A stretch of DNA of 64,000 bases from Engraulis encrasicolus (GCF_034702125.1 NC_085865.1:26262567-26326566), one strand, 5' to 3'. Positions 23,090 to 33,474 are shown, counted from the first letter of the stretch. Numbers and translations: made by a program. Notes: generated by a model from the letters alone, not told the origin.

Positions 23090-24039
23090 CATTTCTTTCT
23101 GTGTTTGGTCACTAAGAACAACCTCCCCACACACACACACACACACACTTTTTTCTTAGGCCTGGTTCCAATTAGTTTTCATAATATAATCCATGCATGT
23201 TGCTTATGTGACGTTTCTATTAATGAGTTATGAATGACCCTCTGGTATATATTTGCCTCAGAGGCTCATTGAGATGTTATTGTTCGTTTTGCGGCAAATG
23301 AAATTACGAGCCATGAAGATGTCCTTCACTCTTCTATTTTTGTACTTTGGATGCTATACAATAGCGCAGCATTGTAGAATGTCAAGTGTGCTATTTTGTA
23401 GAATGTCAAGTGTGCTATTCGTCCTCATTTACTATTCCATGAATTAGTGGGAAAAAAACTGCTGTTCTCATTAAATAAGCATTAGTAAGGCCTGTTCTGG
23501 CTCAAAGTTTGACTTTGGTTGCTGTGCGCAAGCTGTAATCAGTGAAGTGCACTAACAGACGCTTTGAAAAAGTCATGTCTTCTTTTCTCATATTTTTTAG
23601 TGTGCAAGACAGAGTAAAATTCCACAACAGATGCTGTGCCTGACTCAGCCATTCTTGAAGTGTGTGGCACCTTTAAAGGTCTCCTTTCAAACATTTATGA
23701 GCACATCTTACCTGAACATTAAGATTTATGAAGGAACCTTCCGAAACCACACACTTAATAAATTGTCAAATATTTATCTACATCAGCGATTATGTCAGGA
23801 TTATTTATAATTATTATGTCTTACATTTCTTTGAGCTACTCATTCACTGTTTTGACAAATCCAGTCATCAGGACACAATGTAGATACATCTTCAGAATAT
23901 AAAGTAGTTGCATACTTGGTAGATTAATGTTTATCAACTCTTGCCATGCTTGCTACAAAGGTATGATTTCTTTATTCAGTAATGCAGTTTGTTAAAAGGA
24001 GGGGCTTCATAAAGAGGGCTTTCATGAAACCTGGATCAA
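23090..24039. other. unassigned stretch
   Basis: It contains a short CA tract (about 23130-23148) and a duplicated phrase (TAGAATGTCAAGTGTGCTAT, at about 23374 and 23399). No gene is seen. The last part may already be the 5' end of the LINE. Confidence 0.5.
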
Positions 24040-24304
24040 AGGACTAGGGACGGGTGTACATAGATAGAAGGCATTCTGCTCCTCCTACTCAAGCGAGTAG
24101 GTCGCTTTTCTGCTTTGCTCCTGCCTAACTTCAATTTCTTTACTTTCTTTTCACACTATATCTTGGATTTTATTTGCCATCAGTTATACACAGTTTTAAC
24201 AAGTTTAGAGAAGAACAACAGAGGATTTTATTCATACATACATTAGTGTTTTTCACAAGAGAACCTAGAAGTCAAAACAATTGCTGAGCTGAAACAATAA
24301 CAAA

Positions 24305-25411
24305 ATGCGACAACGACAGTCCAAAAAATGGATACTGCTGGAACAACGGATTTCTGCCCTGGAATCCTTACTGGGTGATCGCCTATCAAAGACTGAAGGA
24401 AGTCCTGAAACAGGTGCCGCTAGTGCAAAAGCGGACCAACGACTGGCCGGTGTGACATATGTGACGCTGGACGAAACACCTGGCAAAAGCTTCGCAAAGC
24501 AAAATGTGAGTAGAGACTACTGGGAAAGCAAAGGGGCTCGACCCAAAAACAGAGATAAAATACTTACTTCAACACCAGTGCAGTCTGCTGCTGCCAGACC
24601 AACATTTTCAGGGCAGCCCATAAAACTTCAAAATCGATTTGAGTGCCTTGAACAATTGGAACCAGTTGCTCCCAAAATAAAAACTGAACGTACACCGCAT
24701 TGGAACAACAAGAACAAAGCTAGACGGCAGCTGCCTGCCTCTCCTACAACACTTGTTGTTGGTGATCTCAGTGTAAAAAATGTCGAAAATGGAACTTTTA
24801 AAGTGTCCTGTCTGCCCCATGCATCCGTACGTGAGACCAAGGATAGTATCCCACAATTGGTGTCTGATCACAGATCTATTGATCGCCTTGTTGTTCACTG
24901 TGGGGCAGCGGATCTGTTCAAAGAGCAAATAATTGTCCGAAAGGATTTTAATGACTTATTTTCAACTCTAAAAGATCTGAAAATTCCATCCTTCATCAGC
25001 GGGCCAATACCAGCACCCTGCTATCGCGATTTTGCGTTCTCCAGATTAAATTCTTTAAACACATGGCTGTCAAGGACATGCAGATCCAACGGTATCAGCT
25101 TTGTTGACAACTTCGACCGTTTCTGGAGACGCTCTGTACTCTTCAAAAAAAACAGTGCAGAACTGAGTTGGACCGGCGCCAAAGTGTTGACAGACCAGTT
25201 TGTTTACAGCATTGAGACCTTGGGCGCTGATAAGCGACCTGTATCTGTATCCACTCAGACACATGGGCATTTCAACAAGCCCTCTGTCCCTGCCAGTGTG
25301 CAAACTGAGCCACAGACTGGCGAAAGCACACACACAGATGACGTAGCTGCTCATGTGGAAAGAAACGACATGACTGACCCACCAACACACACAGAACTCG
25401 CCACAAACTGA
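24305..25411 (+). CDS. L2-like ORF1 protein, N-terminal part (esterase-like domain)
   Basis: 368 codons from an ATG that follows about 260 bp of leader. Residues 9-30 (WILLEQRISALESLLGDRLS) form a short coiled coil. Residues about 148-320 match the SGNH/esterase-like domain of CR1/L2 ORF1 proteins, with LVVGDLSVKNV, LVVHCGAADL, FISGPIPA, SFVDNFDRFW and TGAKVLTDQF in the usual order. ORF1 proteins of this group bind RNA and form the transposition particle. The residues expected for catalysis are changed. GDS has become GDL, GxND has become GAAD, and the DxxH stretch reads NSAE. The frame ends at a TGA in a region where the -1 frame carries on, so the protein is cut short. Confidence 0.85.
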   Translation: MRQRQSKKWILLEQRISALESLLGDRLSKTEGSPETGAASAKADQRLAGVTYVTLDETPGKSFAKQNVSRDYWESKGARPKNRDKILTSTPVQSAAARPTFSGQPIKLQNRFECLEQLEPVAPKIKTERTPHWNNKNKARRQLPASPTTLVVGDLSVKNVENGTFKVSCLPHASVRETKDSIPQLVSDHRSIDRLVVHCGAADLFKEQIIVRKDFNDLFSTLKDLKIPSFISGPIPAPCYRDFAFSRLNSLNTWLSRTCRSNGISFVDNFDRFWRRSVLFKKNSAELSWTGAKVLTDQFVYSIETLGADKRPVSVSTQTHGHFNKPSVPASVQTEPQTGESTHTDDVAAHVERNDMTDPPTHTELATN

Positions 25412-25968
25412 ACCAGCTTTCGGAACAGCTGGAAGACCTGTCACAGAAACTGGCAGCAAACCGCTCGCCGGAGATCAAGTGTTCACCTCCTTGTCGGACT
25501 GGCAAAGTGCCATCGGCATCACCAATTCCACCTCCCAGGTCTGCCAAAAAGCGACTGTCAACACAGGAAATAGGAAATGTGGTTTCCTCAAAACCAAACT
25601 CACCCCCCAGATGTGGCGAAACGCAGCCACCAGCATCAAGCCCTGGCAACGGCGACAAAATGCAATCACCAATGGAATCACAACCTTCCCGGAACGACGA
25701 AACATCATCTCCATCTCCCAGACTGAGATTTCCAGCAACTATGGCGAGACTACTCCCCTTTGCCAGATCTACCTTTTCTACCCCCAGACATTCCTACCAA
25801 GCCTCCTATGCGGATATTTCTCAAGGTCAACCTCATTATACCCCAAAATCTGAAAGAATACTTCCATCCACGACTGCACCCAAAAAAGGCAGAGCCCCAC
25901 CTCCACCTGTCTGTGCTCTGGAGTACAATAGTATCAGTGATGATGACCTTGTTGAAAGCACAGTCTGA
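25378..25968 (+). CDS. L2-like ORF1 protein, C-terminal part (shifted frame)
   Basis: This frame is open from 25378 and overlaps the end of the first segment. It begins with a second coiled coil (LNQLSEQLEDLSQKL) and continues into a proline- and serine-rich basic tail (PSASPIPPPRSAKKR, GRAPPPPVCALEYNS), ending at TGA 25966-25968. It has no start codon of its own near the overlap, so I read it as the tail of ORF1 displaced by an indel. CACACACA runs at 25325-25337 and 25384-25392 are natural places for a 2-base slip. I see no standard slippery heptamer that would make this a programmed frameshift. Confidence 0.7.
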   Translation, partial: PTNTHRTRHKLNQLSEQLEDLSQKLAANRSPEIKCSPPCRTGKVPSASPIPPPRSAKKRLSTQEIGNVVSSKPNSPPRCGETQPPASSPGNGDKMQSPMESQPSRNDETSSPSPRLRFPATMARLLPFARSTFSTPRHSYQASYADISQGQPHYTPKSERILPSTTAPKKGRAPPPPVCALEYNSISDDDLVESTV

Positions 25969-26115
25969 TATCAACTGGGTCCCTACCCACATAGTAACAG
26001 TGGTTTTGAAAATAAGCAGATAAGGGGACCCGTGGACAATCTTATTCCAGTTCTAACAACCAAGCAAAGCCTCTTGAGGACACGTAGGCCTATACATTAC
26101 CCCAAGAAGGCAAAC

Positions 26116-27735
26116 ATGGAATATCTCAGTGCTGTCCCAAAAAAACTCACTCAAAATACCACAGTGGAAATGCCTCCAATGCTCAATGTTAAATTAGCTT
26201 TACAGAATGCCAGGTCTCTAAGGAACAAGCCTTTTATTGTCAATGAGTTTATCTGTACCCACAACCTTGATTTTTTATTTTTAACTGAAACATGGCTGGA
26301 AAAATCCACTAGTTCTATCACACTTATAGAAGCAACCCCGCCTCACTTTCATTTCATTAGTACAGAAAGGCAGAATAAACAGGGAGGGGGGATAGCAATT
26401 ATTTTCAAGGCACTGTTTCAATGTCAAAAGACAGCACTAGGTGAATTTTCATCTTTTGAATACTTAGCTGCAGTTCTAAAATGTTCTTCCGACATACTGT
26501 TATTAACTATCTACAGACCTCCAAGACTTTCTGCACCACTCTTCTTAGAGGAATTTGGTGAGCTGTTGTCGAATGTTTGTGTGGACTATGATAGCCTTTT
26601 TATAACAGGCGACTTCAATTTTCACGTAAACGACTTAGAGAATGTCTATGCTAAGGAATTTTTAAGTCTTATTGACATTTTTAGCCTTACACAGCATGTA
26701 ACAGGACCAACACACAACCAAGGTCACATTCTAGACCTAATAATAACAAAAGGCCTCAATGCTTGTGCTAGTGTCAAAGACTATGGCTTTTCTGACCATT
26801 ACTGCATTTTTTCTGATGTTTCTATGTACCCTCATGTTCAAAGGGAATCTGTTACAGTCAAAAAACGTATAATCAACTGTGAGACAACCTCACTCTTTCA
26901 GCAAGCACTTTCAGAGATCCAAAGTCAAACTTCAGAGAATGCTGATGATCTCATGGTTAATTTTAATGCAAGGATGACCCATATTATGGATGTTATTGCC
27001 CCCGAAAAAATCAAAACAGTGGGACATAAAAAAGCCCCTTGGAGAATGAATCCCACAGTTATATTGCTAAAGCAAGAATGCAGGAGGGCTGAAAGACAGT
27101 GGCGTAAATCCAAACTTGAAGTCCACTACCAAATCTATAAACACACACTCTCGAAATACAACCAAGAAATTTCTAAAGCTAGACAATCTTTTTTCTCTGA
27201 CATAATTAACAGAAATATTAATAATGCACGCGTCCTGTTTGGCACTGTGGAAAAGCTAGCAAGGCCCCCAAATCAAATGCCCTCTGAGTTCCTCTCAGTC
27301 AGCAAATGCAATGAGTTTGCATCCTTTTTCAAAGGTAAGATTGAAAAAATACGTACAAACATACTCACACATGTGCAACCGACCCAAGATTCGGACCAAC
27401 TTGTTACGGTGAAGTTAAATCCTAACCTCATGAGAAATTTTAATTTAGTTGATGTGGACATTCTTAATAGAACGGTACAAAGTCTTAGCTCCTCTACATC
27501 TGACTTAGATATTCTACCAACAGCCTTCTTCAAATCCATCTTACACCTAATATCACCAGATGTACTTCAGATCATCAACACCTCACTACAAACAGGCATA
27601 TTCCCAGGCTGTCTGAAAGAAGCAGTTGTGAAACCCTTACTGAAAAAGAACAACCTGGATGCACTGGTACTAAACAACTATAGGCCCATATCCAATCTAC
27701 CATTTATGGGTAAAATAATAGAGAATTTTTTTTAA
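26116..27735 (+). CDS. L2-like ORF2, endonuclease and RT N-terminus
   Basis: Starts at the first in-frame ATG (26116), although the frame is open back to the ORF1 stop at 25968. The APE-type endonuclease is complete: LALQNARSLRNK, FLFLTETWL (catalytic Glu), LTIYRPPR, FITGDFNFHVND (Asp/Asn pair), THNQGHILDLI and the final SDH. It nicks target DNA to prime reverse transcription. A linker with PWRMNP and ERQWRKSK follows. The RT fingers begin with LNNYRPISNLPFMGKIIE. The frame is cut at TAA 27733-27735 by a run of eight T (27726-27733), and the +1 frame continues the RT. So one base of homopolymer length separates this from an intact 960-codon ORF2. Confidence 0.9.
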   Translation: MEYLSAVPKKLTQNTTVEMPPMLNVKLALQNARSLRNKPFIVNEFICTHNLDFLFLTETWLEKSTSSITLIEATPPHFHFISTERQNKQGGGIAIIFKALFQCQKTALGEFSSFEYLAAVLKCSSDILLLTIYRPPRLSAPLFLEEFGELLSNVCVDYDSLFITGDFNFHVNDLENVYAKEFLSLIDIFSLTQHVTGPTHNQGHILDLIITKGLNACASVKDYGFSDHYCIFSDVSMYPHVQRESVTVKKRIINCETTSLFQQALSEIQSQTSENADDLMVNFNARMTHIMDVIAPEKIKTVGHKKAPWRMNPTVILLKQECRRAERQWRKSKLEVHYQIYKHTLSKYNQEISKARQSFFSDIINRNINNARVLFGTVEKLARPPNQMPSEFLSVSKCNEFASFFKGKIEKIRTNILTHVQPTQDSDQLVTVKLNPNLMRNFNLVDVDILNRTVQSLSSSTSDLDILPTAFFKSILHLISPDVLQIINTSLQTGIFPGCLKEAVVKPLLKKNNLDALVLNNYRPISNLPFMGKIIENFF

Positions 27736-28996
27736 CCAATTAACTGCCTTTTTAATGTCTAATAGCTATTTTGATAAGTTTCAATCTGGTTTCCGTGCCT
27801 ACCACAGCACTGAAACAGCTCTTATCAAAGTTATGAATGACATAAGATTGAATTCTGATGCTGGCAAATCATCCGTCTTGGTACTTCTTGATTTGAGTGC
27901 TGCTTTCGATACAGTTAATCATTCTATACTACTACATAGACTGGAACACTGGGTTGGCTTTACGGGCATAGTGATCGACTGGTTAAAATCGTACTTACAA
28001 CAAAGAAGTTTTTTTGTCGCCATTGGAAGACATACTTCATCACCAATGTCTCTGGATTGTGGGGTCCCCCAGGGCTCCATTCTGGGACCACTACTGTTCA
28101 ATCTGTATATGTTGCCACTGGGACACATTATCGAGAATAACTCCATAAATTACCATAGCTATGCGGATGATACCCAGCTCTACTTATCTATGTCCCCCAA
28201 TGACTACACCCCCCTTGAATCACTCTATCATTGCATGGACCAAATTAACAAATGGATGTCTCACAATTTCCTCCAGCTGAACACAGAAAAAACTGAAGTA
28301 ATTATATTTGGGAAAAGAGAGGAAAGACAAAAGATTGCTACTATCCTTGAAACGAAGGGACTGAAACCAAGGGAAACAGTTAAAAATCTTGGGGTCCTCA
28401 TTGACAGTGACCTAAATTTCAACAGTCACATGAAAGCTATTACTAAGTCTGCATTTTATCACATAAAAAACGTCTCTAAATTTAGGGGCCTGATGTCTAA
28501 ACATGATCTGGAGAAGCTAATACATGCCTTCATTTCTAGTAAAGTCGATTACTGTAACAGTCTGTTTACTGGCCTCCCAAATAAGACCATTAAACAGCTT
28601 CAACTGGTACAAAATGCAGCTGCAAGGGTTCTTACAAAGACAAGGAAGTTTGACCACATTACTCCAATTTTAAGATCGCTGCATTGGCTCCCAGTAACCT
28701 ACAGAATTGATTTTAAGGCAATGCTACTTGTATTTAAATCATTAAATGGAATGGGACCCACATATCTACTGGATATGTTTCAGCTGTATGCACCGGCCAG
28801 GTCACTAAGGTCAACCGAGAAGAATTTGCTGGTGATTCCAAAAGTCAATACAAAATGTGGAGAGGCAGCCTTTAGCTTCTATGCTTCAAAGCTTTGGAAC
28901 CAGCTTCCAGATGACGTAAAAAATGCACCCACTATTGATAGCTTTAAATCTAGACTCAAGACAAAGCTGTTCTCAGATGCTTTCTTAAATTATTGA
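27734..28996 (+). CDS. L2-like ORF2, reverse transcriptase and C-terminus
   Basis: Continues the RT in the next frame. It contains FQSGFRAYHSTETAL, motif A VLLDLSAAFDTVNH, motif B CGVPQGSILGPLLF, the catalytic YADD box in HSYADDTQLYL (about 28158-28190), motif D LQLNTEKTEVIIFG and motif E NLGVLIDSDL. The C-terminal region has VDYCNSLFTGLP, LVQNAAARVLT and LHWLPVTYRIDFK, which are hallmarks of L2/CR1 ORF2. It ends at a TGA (28994-28996). All polymerase motifs look intact, so the single upstream homopolymer shift is the only visible lesion in ORF2. Confidence 0.92.
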   Translation, partial: NQLTAFLMSNSYFDKFQSGFRAYHSTETALIKVMNDIRLNSDAGKSSVLVLLDLSAAFDTVNHSILLHRLEHWVGFTGIVIDWLKSYLQQRSFFVAIGRHTSSPMSLDCGVPQGSILGPLLFNLYMLPLGHIIENNSINYHSYADDTQLYLSMSPNDYTPLESLYHCMDQINKWMSHNFLQLNTEKTEVIIFGKREERQKIATILETKGLKPRETVKNLGVLIDSDLNFNSHMKAITKSAFYHIKNVSKFRGLMSKHDLEKLIHAFISSKVDYCNSLFTGLPNKTIKQLQLVQNAAARVLTKTRKFDHITPILRSLHWLPVTYRIDFKAMLLVFKSLNGMGPTYLLDMFQLYAPARSLRSTEKNLLVIPKVNTKCGEAAFSFYASKLWNQLPDDVKNAPTIDSFKSRLKTKLFSDAFLNY

Positions 28997-29252
28997 ATGA
29001 AAAGACGGTAAAATAAGAGAAGTAAATTAGTAAAATAAGAATTGTTTTTCAAGGTTTTATGTTTATTTATGTTTTATTTTATTATTATTTTTACCTTATG
29101 TTTTATCTTAATGTTTTAAATGTTTTTTTTTACTCTAATTCATTTCCCTGTTTTCCTTTCATTTACATTTGTTAACTTTGTGAAGCACATTGAGTTGCAC
29201 CTGTGTATGAAATGCGCTATATAAATAAACTTGCCTTGCCTTGCCTTGCCTA
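28997..29252 (+). other. L2 3' UTR and TTGCC pentamer tail
   Basis: AT-rich UTR ending GTGAAGCACATTGAGTTGC and then GCTATATAAATAAACTTGCC, followed by about four CTTGC/TTGCC units. L2 elements use such a short 3' tandem tail in place of poly-A, and the upstream stem region is thought to be recognised by their own RT. Confidence 0.85.
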
Positions 29253-29550
29253 GAGCTGAACACAAACAAAACATCAAAGGACACATCAGTTACGCATACA
29301 ATCAGCCTATATAGGCTAGTAACTTCAAACATTGAAATGAAGCCAACGAAAATATCACATTATGGATTTTTAAAAGTTTATGTAACTGAACCTTTTAGTA
29401 GCATTCTGTGTGACCTCCTTCCCAGAAGCTAAGTAAGACTGCCCATGCTTTTAAAGCTCTTTAGAGACAGAGGTGATCAGTCTTTTTTATTTCCTCCCTG
29501 TTGACAGATTGATTTCTTGTCTTGTCAGTTGCAGTACACAGAACGCTGAC

Positions 29551-29555
<5 letters not shown>
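29253..29555. other. unassigned stretch
   Basis: Flank of the LINE. No repeat or gene is recognised. Confidence 0.5.

Positions 29556-29607
<52 letters not shown>
29556..29607. repeat. (GT)n microsatellite
   Basis: About 26 units, with degenerate GT/GC extension to 29640. Confidence 0.97.
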
Positions 29608-29608
<1 letters not shown>

Positions 29609-29640
29609 ATGTGCGTGTGCGTGTGTGTTTTGTGTGTGGG

Positions 29641-31348
29641 TGCCAGGGGGGCTTTTGCTTGTGCTTTCTCCATGGCAGCATCATCTTCATGTATTTCACT
29701 GAGTAATGGCCAATTTATGGGCAATCGACGACGCGTTTCTGATTCAAGGGTGCCCTCGGGTATGCAAATGTGGCCAGCAGCGCTTTTCCCTTCATGAAAT
29801 ATGGATGGTTGGCTGGCTTGATGGCGATCCATCATAAGGCAGGCAGCCCTTAGTCTTACAGTACCAGTCAGTACATTTACACACACAATCTGATGAATAC
29901 ATTATATAAAGGTCTAATAAGAAGACAAGATGAGCTCCCTTGTGTACAAGATTGATTTGACCTTGAAACGCTGTTAACCTTGAGACTGCCAATCAACTAC
30001 ACCACGCCTTCTCCCTCTCTTCAATCTATCTGTTCTATTTCACTGCTACCAAATGAGTAAAGACAACGTTTAAAAATCAAAGCTTTGCTCAAGTGGGGAA
30101 GGCAGTAGTGACACTGGCAAAGTCAAAGTGACGCTAACTGTAACTCTGTCTATCAACAACTTCTTTTGTATTTGCACCTTCATCTACCTCATTTGCTGAA
30201 TTTGGCACATTCATCAAAATCTCATTTGCTGAATCATTATACACAGGTACAACAACATTTCATACCGGTAGTTACAAAAAGCAGGAAGCTATCGTTCTTG
30301 TAAATTATGTAAAGGTGCATCGTGCATTGCTGACATATCAAAGTACATGTACTTTTGAAGTAATGCTATGGATATATTTATTGCCTTTCTTAAATAATGA
30401 TCTGGAACTTGGAACTGGTTGTATGGATATTTGTTTGTCTGTTACAGCTAACTGGACCTTTTGCCTCTCTGCATGTTTCCCCAGGAAATATGACTCATCC
30501 TAGACCCGTGTTGTAATGTCCGGCCCAGTGAAAATTTATCTGACTCATTCAAGACAAGGACACAAGCCACTCGACACACAACAGACATGCACACACTCAT
30601 AAACAACAACATATCCTGCTTGTTATTGTGTTTTTCTCCTCAGTCTTCCTCGTTTTATTCTCGCAAGCATGCACGCACGCACGCACACACAGACACACAC
30701 ACACAACATCATTAAATGACCAAAAAAACACAATCAATGACAAGTTTGCTCATTGCTTTCTGCTGTATTCTTTATGGAATTAATGACAGCCCTTTCATAC
30801 ACAGTTGTAATGGCTTGCTGCTGTTTCATAATGGCTATTTAGTAGTTGCTTAGATTTCCAAAACAAAAAAGGAAAAAAATATATTCTTAGCGTCTTCGGC
30901 AGTCGCAGCTCACTCTGATTGATTTGCCCGGTTCATAACTCACAAGAAAGTTTTGAACCCAAAGCTTGAGACTGCTTGGTACAATTCGAATAGCAAGTCA
31001 AGGTTGGCCTTGATCAGCAATATTGATCAAGGTCCCTTCGGCCTCCTGATGTAAGGCCCTGAAGCTGATTCACTAACCACCACGCTTTCTCTCTCAGACA
31101 CCCTCTTTCTTTCACACACAATATCTGTAAGTTTAAATATCTGCAGTGTTTAAATAATGAACAGTACAACCACCATTACAGTATAATGAATGAATGAATG
31201 AAAAATGTAAACATGTTTTTCCGACAGTAACCCCATTCTCAAAATGATCTTGTAACTGACCTCAGAGTTCCTTGGGGAGGTAATTAATGAGACATACTGT
31301 ATATTTATCTTACATTTTTAAAGAAACGGGGCTTACATATTCAATGCA
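29641..31348. other. unassigned 1.7-kb stretch
   Basis: It holds short GCAC/CA repeats (about 30668-30705) and ATGA tetramers (31186-31203). I see no exon or named transposon. Confidence 0.5.
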
Positions 31349-31356
31349 ACCTAAAA

Positions 31357-31705
31357 CAGTGTTTCTCAACTGGTGGGTCGCGACCCAAAAGTGGGTCGCG
31401 GAGGGGTCATGGGTGGGTCGCGGGGCCTTGGTGTAAAAAAAACGAAATTCTAAAAAAAAAAATCCAACTTTTCCTGCAACAATTTACAACTTTTATTTTG
31501 ATAGGCTAGTGAACTCCGTGTCATCTGTCGTCATAGATACAATCTGAATGTTTATGCGAGATAGATAGCGTGCAACCAGTCATTCCAGTCTTGGTTACAT
31601 TTTGAGAATTGCATTGAATTGACTTGAACGCTAAAAAAATTGGGTCGCGACTGAATGAGAGTGGAAAATGGTGGGTCCCAAGACTGTTCCAGTTGAGAAC
31701 CACTG
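31357..31705. mobile_element. hAT-type MITE (349 bp)
   Basis: The left end is CAGTGTTTCTCAACTGG and the right end is the complement of CAGTGGTTCTCAACTGG. The flanks are ACCTAAAA (31349-31356) and CCCTAAAA (31706-31713), a 7/8 target duplication. Tandem GGTGGGTCGCG motifs follow the left end. The terminus resembles hAT-Charlie types that are also common in other vertebrates. Confidence 0.9.
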
Positions 31706-31713
31706 CCCTAAAA

Positions 31714-32779
31714 CATACACCAAATGCATCCCTTGATTTTTATTTATACTTGATGCCGATTACATGCATTGCCATTGGAAGAGATACTCGTGTCACATGT
31801 TTATGCTTCCGCGCATTAGCTCACGTTACTCGCTTCAACTATAAGCAGCCAAAGACTCTGGCACCTGATCAGCAAAATTAATGTTTCCTGATTTACATGA
31901 ACCGAAGAAGCTGGTATGGGTTAATATATGACTTTAAAGTATATCTGGATGTGGGGTTGTACTTCTTGGGGAAAATATGGTTGTATTTGGGAAGTTTGGG
32001 GGGGTTCTTTGTGTTCTGAATGGCTTCTGTGGAACTGTCTGTCAGTCTGCTTTCTAAAGCAGATGAAGTCACATCATAAGTATCTTCTATCATTTTCAAA
32101 CTAGAAGATAGGGCCACTGGCCCTGTGAATTTCACAAGAGAAAATGTCTAGATTCACAGACACATCGTTTGTCCTGTAGGCTACTGTACATAACGATGGG
32201 AAGCATCATGACTTGAATGCATTATGAATTTCTCTTTTACACCACAGCTGAACCTGTCCTCCCTTTCACAGCATCTTCTTTGCATGCGCCATGCCGACTG
32301 CAGCAAATGTGCAACTGGGATGTGGCATCTTGTGCCACCTCAGAAATATAGCGTGTTAGGAGCATGCTCACTGCTACACTACAAGACAGCTGGTGCGTGA
32401 TGCTGATGATAAACGTCGAGCAGTAGCCTCTTTAGAGACTTACCGGTACCCTGTCCTCCACCTCTCAAATCACGTTGAGTGGCGCATCATGTTGAGAGGC
32501 GCAGTTCTATAGCTTCCAATCCCCAGTGGACTCAGCCTTGTGGAAGTGCTCCTATTTGGCGCTAGGCCTTTTCTATGTCTTACTACCAGGGATTCTTTCC
32601 ACGTAGGCTATGTTTTTCCTCTATTTCAGTTGAATATTTTAACCATGGGATGGCAAGGTGTTGTGCGTGATACGTTCGTTGTTTTTGTGCATCAACATGC
32701 TGAAATGATGAATAGGATTCACAGGTATTATGTTGAATGCTGTGAAATATATATATTTTATTCCTGGGCTGTTTTTTTG
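31714..32779. other. unassigned stretch
   Basis: No gene or repeat is recognised. Overlapping open frames on the two strands at 32540-32789 are incidental. Confidence 0.5.
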
Positions 32780-33025
32780 TAGTCCACAAACGGTAAGATG
32801 AGCTGAAAGCCTGCTCTGCCAGCCAGGGATTGCATGGTCCTGTCCCACCTCTAGATGGAATGTATGTGTACTGTCTATGTCTAATTGTCTATGTCCACAC
32901 CTACAGTCTCTAGAGTATATGTCTATGTCTGCATGGGAAAGTAAGACACGTAATTTCAATTCTTTGTATGACCAGCGCATGTAAAGAAATTGACAATAAA
33001 GCCAACTTGACTTGACTTGACTTTG
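32780..33025 (+). mobile_element. LINE/SINE 3' end with (ACTTG)n tail
   Basis: It ends AAAGAAATTGACAATAAAGC followed by ACTTG pentamers (33007-33023), a non-LTR style 3' terminus. The upstream 200 bp has repeated GTCTATGTCTA motifs. The 5' part and any coding sequence are missing, so the family cannot be named. The 5' limit is approximate. Confidence 0.6.
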
Positions 33026-33354
33026 ACCCCCTTCCTTTTGCACTGGAAACGTTTTGAATACCACCTCTGACCTTGTCCTGTAAGGTTGATGCAGGTTGCT
33101 TCATCCTATCTCAGTCCTTTTCACTTCATCTGTATTGACTTGGTTATACCAGAGGGAAAGAAAGAGTCAGGGCAGGGATAGATGCTCTAGGAGAGAGGGG
33201 TGAAATAAAAATGGATAAGGGTAAAAGTCAGCCAGACTGTGACATTGCTTTAGGCCAGAGCAGATTGAGGGAGAGACCAACGGAACTGTTAAAGGCCACA
33301 ACAGCCAAGACCCATATATTTATACATCACATACATAAAGCAGAAACACTTTGT
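33026..33354. other. unassigned stretch
   Basis: Nothing recognisable. Confidence 0.4.
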
Positions 33355-33360
33355 TCAAGA

Positions 33361-33474
33361 TTCAATTTTCAAGATTATTTTAATGGTCCCGAAGGAAATT
33401 TGTCTTGGACATACATAGCTGCCACATACACACAACACTGATACACATGACGCCAAAAAACAAACAAATGCAGA
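33361..33474 (-). mobile_element. LINE 3' end fragment
   Basis: The complement reads GACAAATTTCCTTCGGGACC, then ATTAAAATAATCTTGAA and TTGAATCTTGAA. The TTTCCTTCGGGA motif is shared with the LINE end at 19390, so this is a minus-strand tail of the same or a sister family. It abuts the CATA tract. Confidence 0.6.

Larger units (their letters stand above)
24040..29252 (+). mobile_element. near full-length L2-clade LINE
   Basis: An autonomous-type non-LTR retrotransposon about 5.2 kb long. It has a 5' UTR, ORF1 (coiled coil plus SGNH/esterase-like domain), ORF2 (APE endonuclease, reverse transcriptase, C-terminal region), and a 3' UTR ending in GCTATATAAATAAACTTGCC pentamers. This domain order and the short tandem tail are typical of the L2/CR1 group in fish. 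The 5' limit is uncertain because I could not find a target duplication. Coding is interrupted twice (see the segments). Otherwise frames are open for hundreds of codons, so the insertion is young or the breaks are sequencing errors. Confidence 0.92.

Noticed and set aside
25378..25411. Programmed -1 ribosomal frameshift in L2 ORF1
   Set aside because: No X XXY YYZ heptamer is in the overlap, and nearby CA repeats explain an indel more simply.
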